Below, piece after piece: positions 62,401-64,000 of a stretch of DNA of 64,000 nucleotides. A program made the translations under genes and the position numbers. Location: NCBI RefSeq assembly GCF_019578655.1, contig NC_063257.1:23515939-23579938 (forward strand), given 5' to 3'. The notes under the pieces are model-generated. The model was not told the origin of the DNA and did no database searches. It saw only the letters and a program-made list of their open reading frames with translations. The stretch comes from Ricinus communis. Taxonomy: Eukaryota; Streptophyta; Magnoliopsida; Malpighiales; Euphorbiaceae. Each line of letters starts with the position of its first letter. Position 1 is the stretch's first letter.

Positions 62401-64000
62401 CACTCTTACTGGGCTGTTTTCTCGCATTAAAAAATATACCTCTTTATGAGATTATTTTCTCACACTAAACAATATACCCCACTTCTGCGGTTGTTTACCT
62501 ATATTGAAAAATATACCCCTTTTACTATGTTATTTTCTCATACTCACAAATATACCCCTCCTACGAGGTTGTTTTTCCATATTCATAAATATACTCCTTC
62601 TACAGGGTTGTTTTCTCATACTCATAAATATACCCCTCTTACAAAGTTGCTTTTTAATATTTATAAATATACCCCACTTATGGGATTGTTCTCTTAAATT
62701 AGAAAATATACCTTTTTTACGGGGTTTCTATCTCATATTCATAAACATACCTCTCTTACGTGATTGTTTTCTCATATTAAAAAAAATACCCCTCTTACGG
62801 GGTTACTTTTTCATATTCGTAATTGTACCCCTTCTACGAGATTGTTTTCTCATACTCATAAATATACCCCTCTCACAGGGTTGTGTTTCTAATATTTATA
62901 AATATACCCCTCTTACGAGGTTATTTTCTAATATTAAAAAATATACCCTTTTTACGGGGTTATTTTCTCATACTCATAAATATACCCCTCATAGAGGATT
63001 ATTTTCTAATATTTTCAAATATACTACTCTTATGAGGTTGATTTCTCATGGTAACAAATATAACCCTTTTACGGGGTTGTTTTCTCATACTTACAAAATA
63101 TACCCCTCTTACGGAGTTATTTTCTTATATTTATAAATATACGTCATTTACGTCGTTGTTTTCTCACATTCACATATATATCGCTCGTACGGGGTTGTTT
63201 TCTCATATTCATAAATATAGCCTTGTTACAGGGTTATTTTCTCATACATAAAAATATATCCCACTTACAGGGTTGTCTTCTGATATTTACAAATATACCA
63301 CACTTATGGGTTTGTTTTCTCATATTAAAAGGAATACCTTTTTTACAAGGTTGCTTTCTCATACTTACAAATATACCCCTCTTACAGGGTTATTTTCTCA
63401 CATTCATAAATGTACCCCATTTACGCAGTTATTTTCTCATACTTAAACATATAGGCCTCTTACGGGATTATTTTCTAATATTTACAAATATTGCCCTCTT
63501 AGAGGTTGTTTACTCATATTAAAAATTGTACCCTTTTTACGAGGTTATTTTCATATACTCACAAATATATCCCTCTAACGGGATTGTTCACACATAATAA
63601 AAAATATAACCCTTTTACGGAGTATTTTTTTCGAACTCACAAATACACCCATCTTACGAGTTGTTTCGAATATTAACAACGAGATTATCTTCTCATATTA
63701 AAAAATATACCCCTTTTACAGGGTTTTTCTCGCATATAAATATATCCCTCTTATGAGGTTGTTTTCTCAGTTTAAAGAAAAATACCCCTCTTATAGGGTT
63801 GCTTTCTCATACTCGCAAATATACACATCTTACATGGTTGTTTTCCCATAATCATAATTATACCCCTTTTATAAGATTATTTTCTCATACTCATAAATAT
63901 ACCCCTCTTACAAGGTTGTCTTCTAATTTTTACAAATATACCCCACTTACGGGATTCTTTTCTCATATTAAAAAATATACCCCTTTTACGAGTTGTTTTC
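56441..64000 (+). repeat. 39-bp satellite array, segment 4, continuing past the window
   Basis: Same satellite, starting with the right target copy of the solo LTR and still running at the window edge, so the array's right end is unknown. Near-identical monomer runs occur, for example three copies of GTTGTCTTTTAATATTTACA (third copy with one change) at 58602-58720. The ACAACGAGATTATTTTCTCA junction near 61315-61340 recurs near 63675-63700, followed by the same succession of monomers. Confidence 0.97.
58602..58718 (+). repeat. Triplicated single monomer
   Basis: Three consecutive 39-bp units with GTTGTCTT and TAATATTTACAAATATACCC; the first two are identical and the third has one change (TTTTAA to TTATAA). 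A local, recent expansion. Confidence 0.88.

Noticed and set aside
3466..64000. Dozens of forward and reverse reading frames of 60-319 codons with 13-residue repeats, resembling a repeat-protein gene family
   Set aside because: They tile the satellite in several overlapping frames at once, end at chance stops, have no non-repeat domains, and follow from a 39-bp (3n) unit with stop-free consensus.
3466..64000. Telomeric or subtelomeric TTTAGGG-type repeat
   Set aside because: No TTTAGGG runs occur; the unit is 39 bp and unrelated.

Overview
The window is repeat DNA from a flowering plant, probably a eudicot. The evidence is three plant-type Ty3/gypsy LTR retrotransposon lineages (a chromovirus with a chromodomain, a Tat-lineage element with a second RNase H, and solo LTRs), a plant mobile domain reading frame, a 5S rRNA-derived repeat, and a nuclear copy of part of plastid rpoC1. 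I see no intact host gene, tRNA or CRISPR. The many short forward reading frames in the second half are by-products of a tandem repeat whose unit length is a multiple of three.

Layout. 1-3465: minus-strand chromovirus remnant. Its 3' LTR runs off the left edge. Its pol is full of stops and has lost gag and most of the integrase core. 3466-64000: a single head-to-tail satellite array with a 39-bp monomer, about 38.7 kb in total, cut by three insertions. 6406-25558: a 19.15-kb Tat-lineage element on the minus strand, with TG...CA LTRs and a near-perfect 5-bp target duplication (CCCCT/CTCCT). Its gag-PR-RT-RNH-aRNH-INT order is complete but decayed, and a plant mobile domain frame lies antisense between integrase and the 3' LTR. 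Within this element sit an LTR-like/5S-containing composite (about 9315-11580), a plastid rpoC1 fragment (21499-22006) and a 1,064-bp solo-LTR-like insertion with a perfect CTAAC duplication (22412-23475). 52439 to about 52826: a second 5S-derived repeat, in the array. 54138-56440: a 2.3-kb solo LTR with a perfect ATACC duplication.

History. Nesting gives a relative order: array first, then the Tat element, then the solo LTR inside its 5' LTR. Removing the Tat element and one target copy restores the satellite phase, so the array predates it. A recurring block of about 15 monomers occurs on both sides of the Tat element, which confirms one original array. Stops in the chromovirus and the plant mobile domain frame are mostly TAG/TGA in places explained by C-to-T or G-to-A changes. 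The satellite's one CpG and the neighbouring CCG vary in the same way. Both fit long-term cytosine methylation of silent heterochromatin.

The least ordinary features are the satellite with all three forward frames open (a 13-residue period), its higher-order organisation, the antisense plant mobile domain frame, the plastid fragment in a retrotransposon leader, and the two 5S-derived repeats. All calls are by eye from sequence; no alignment or database search was run.
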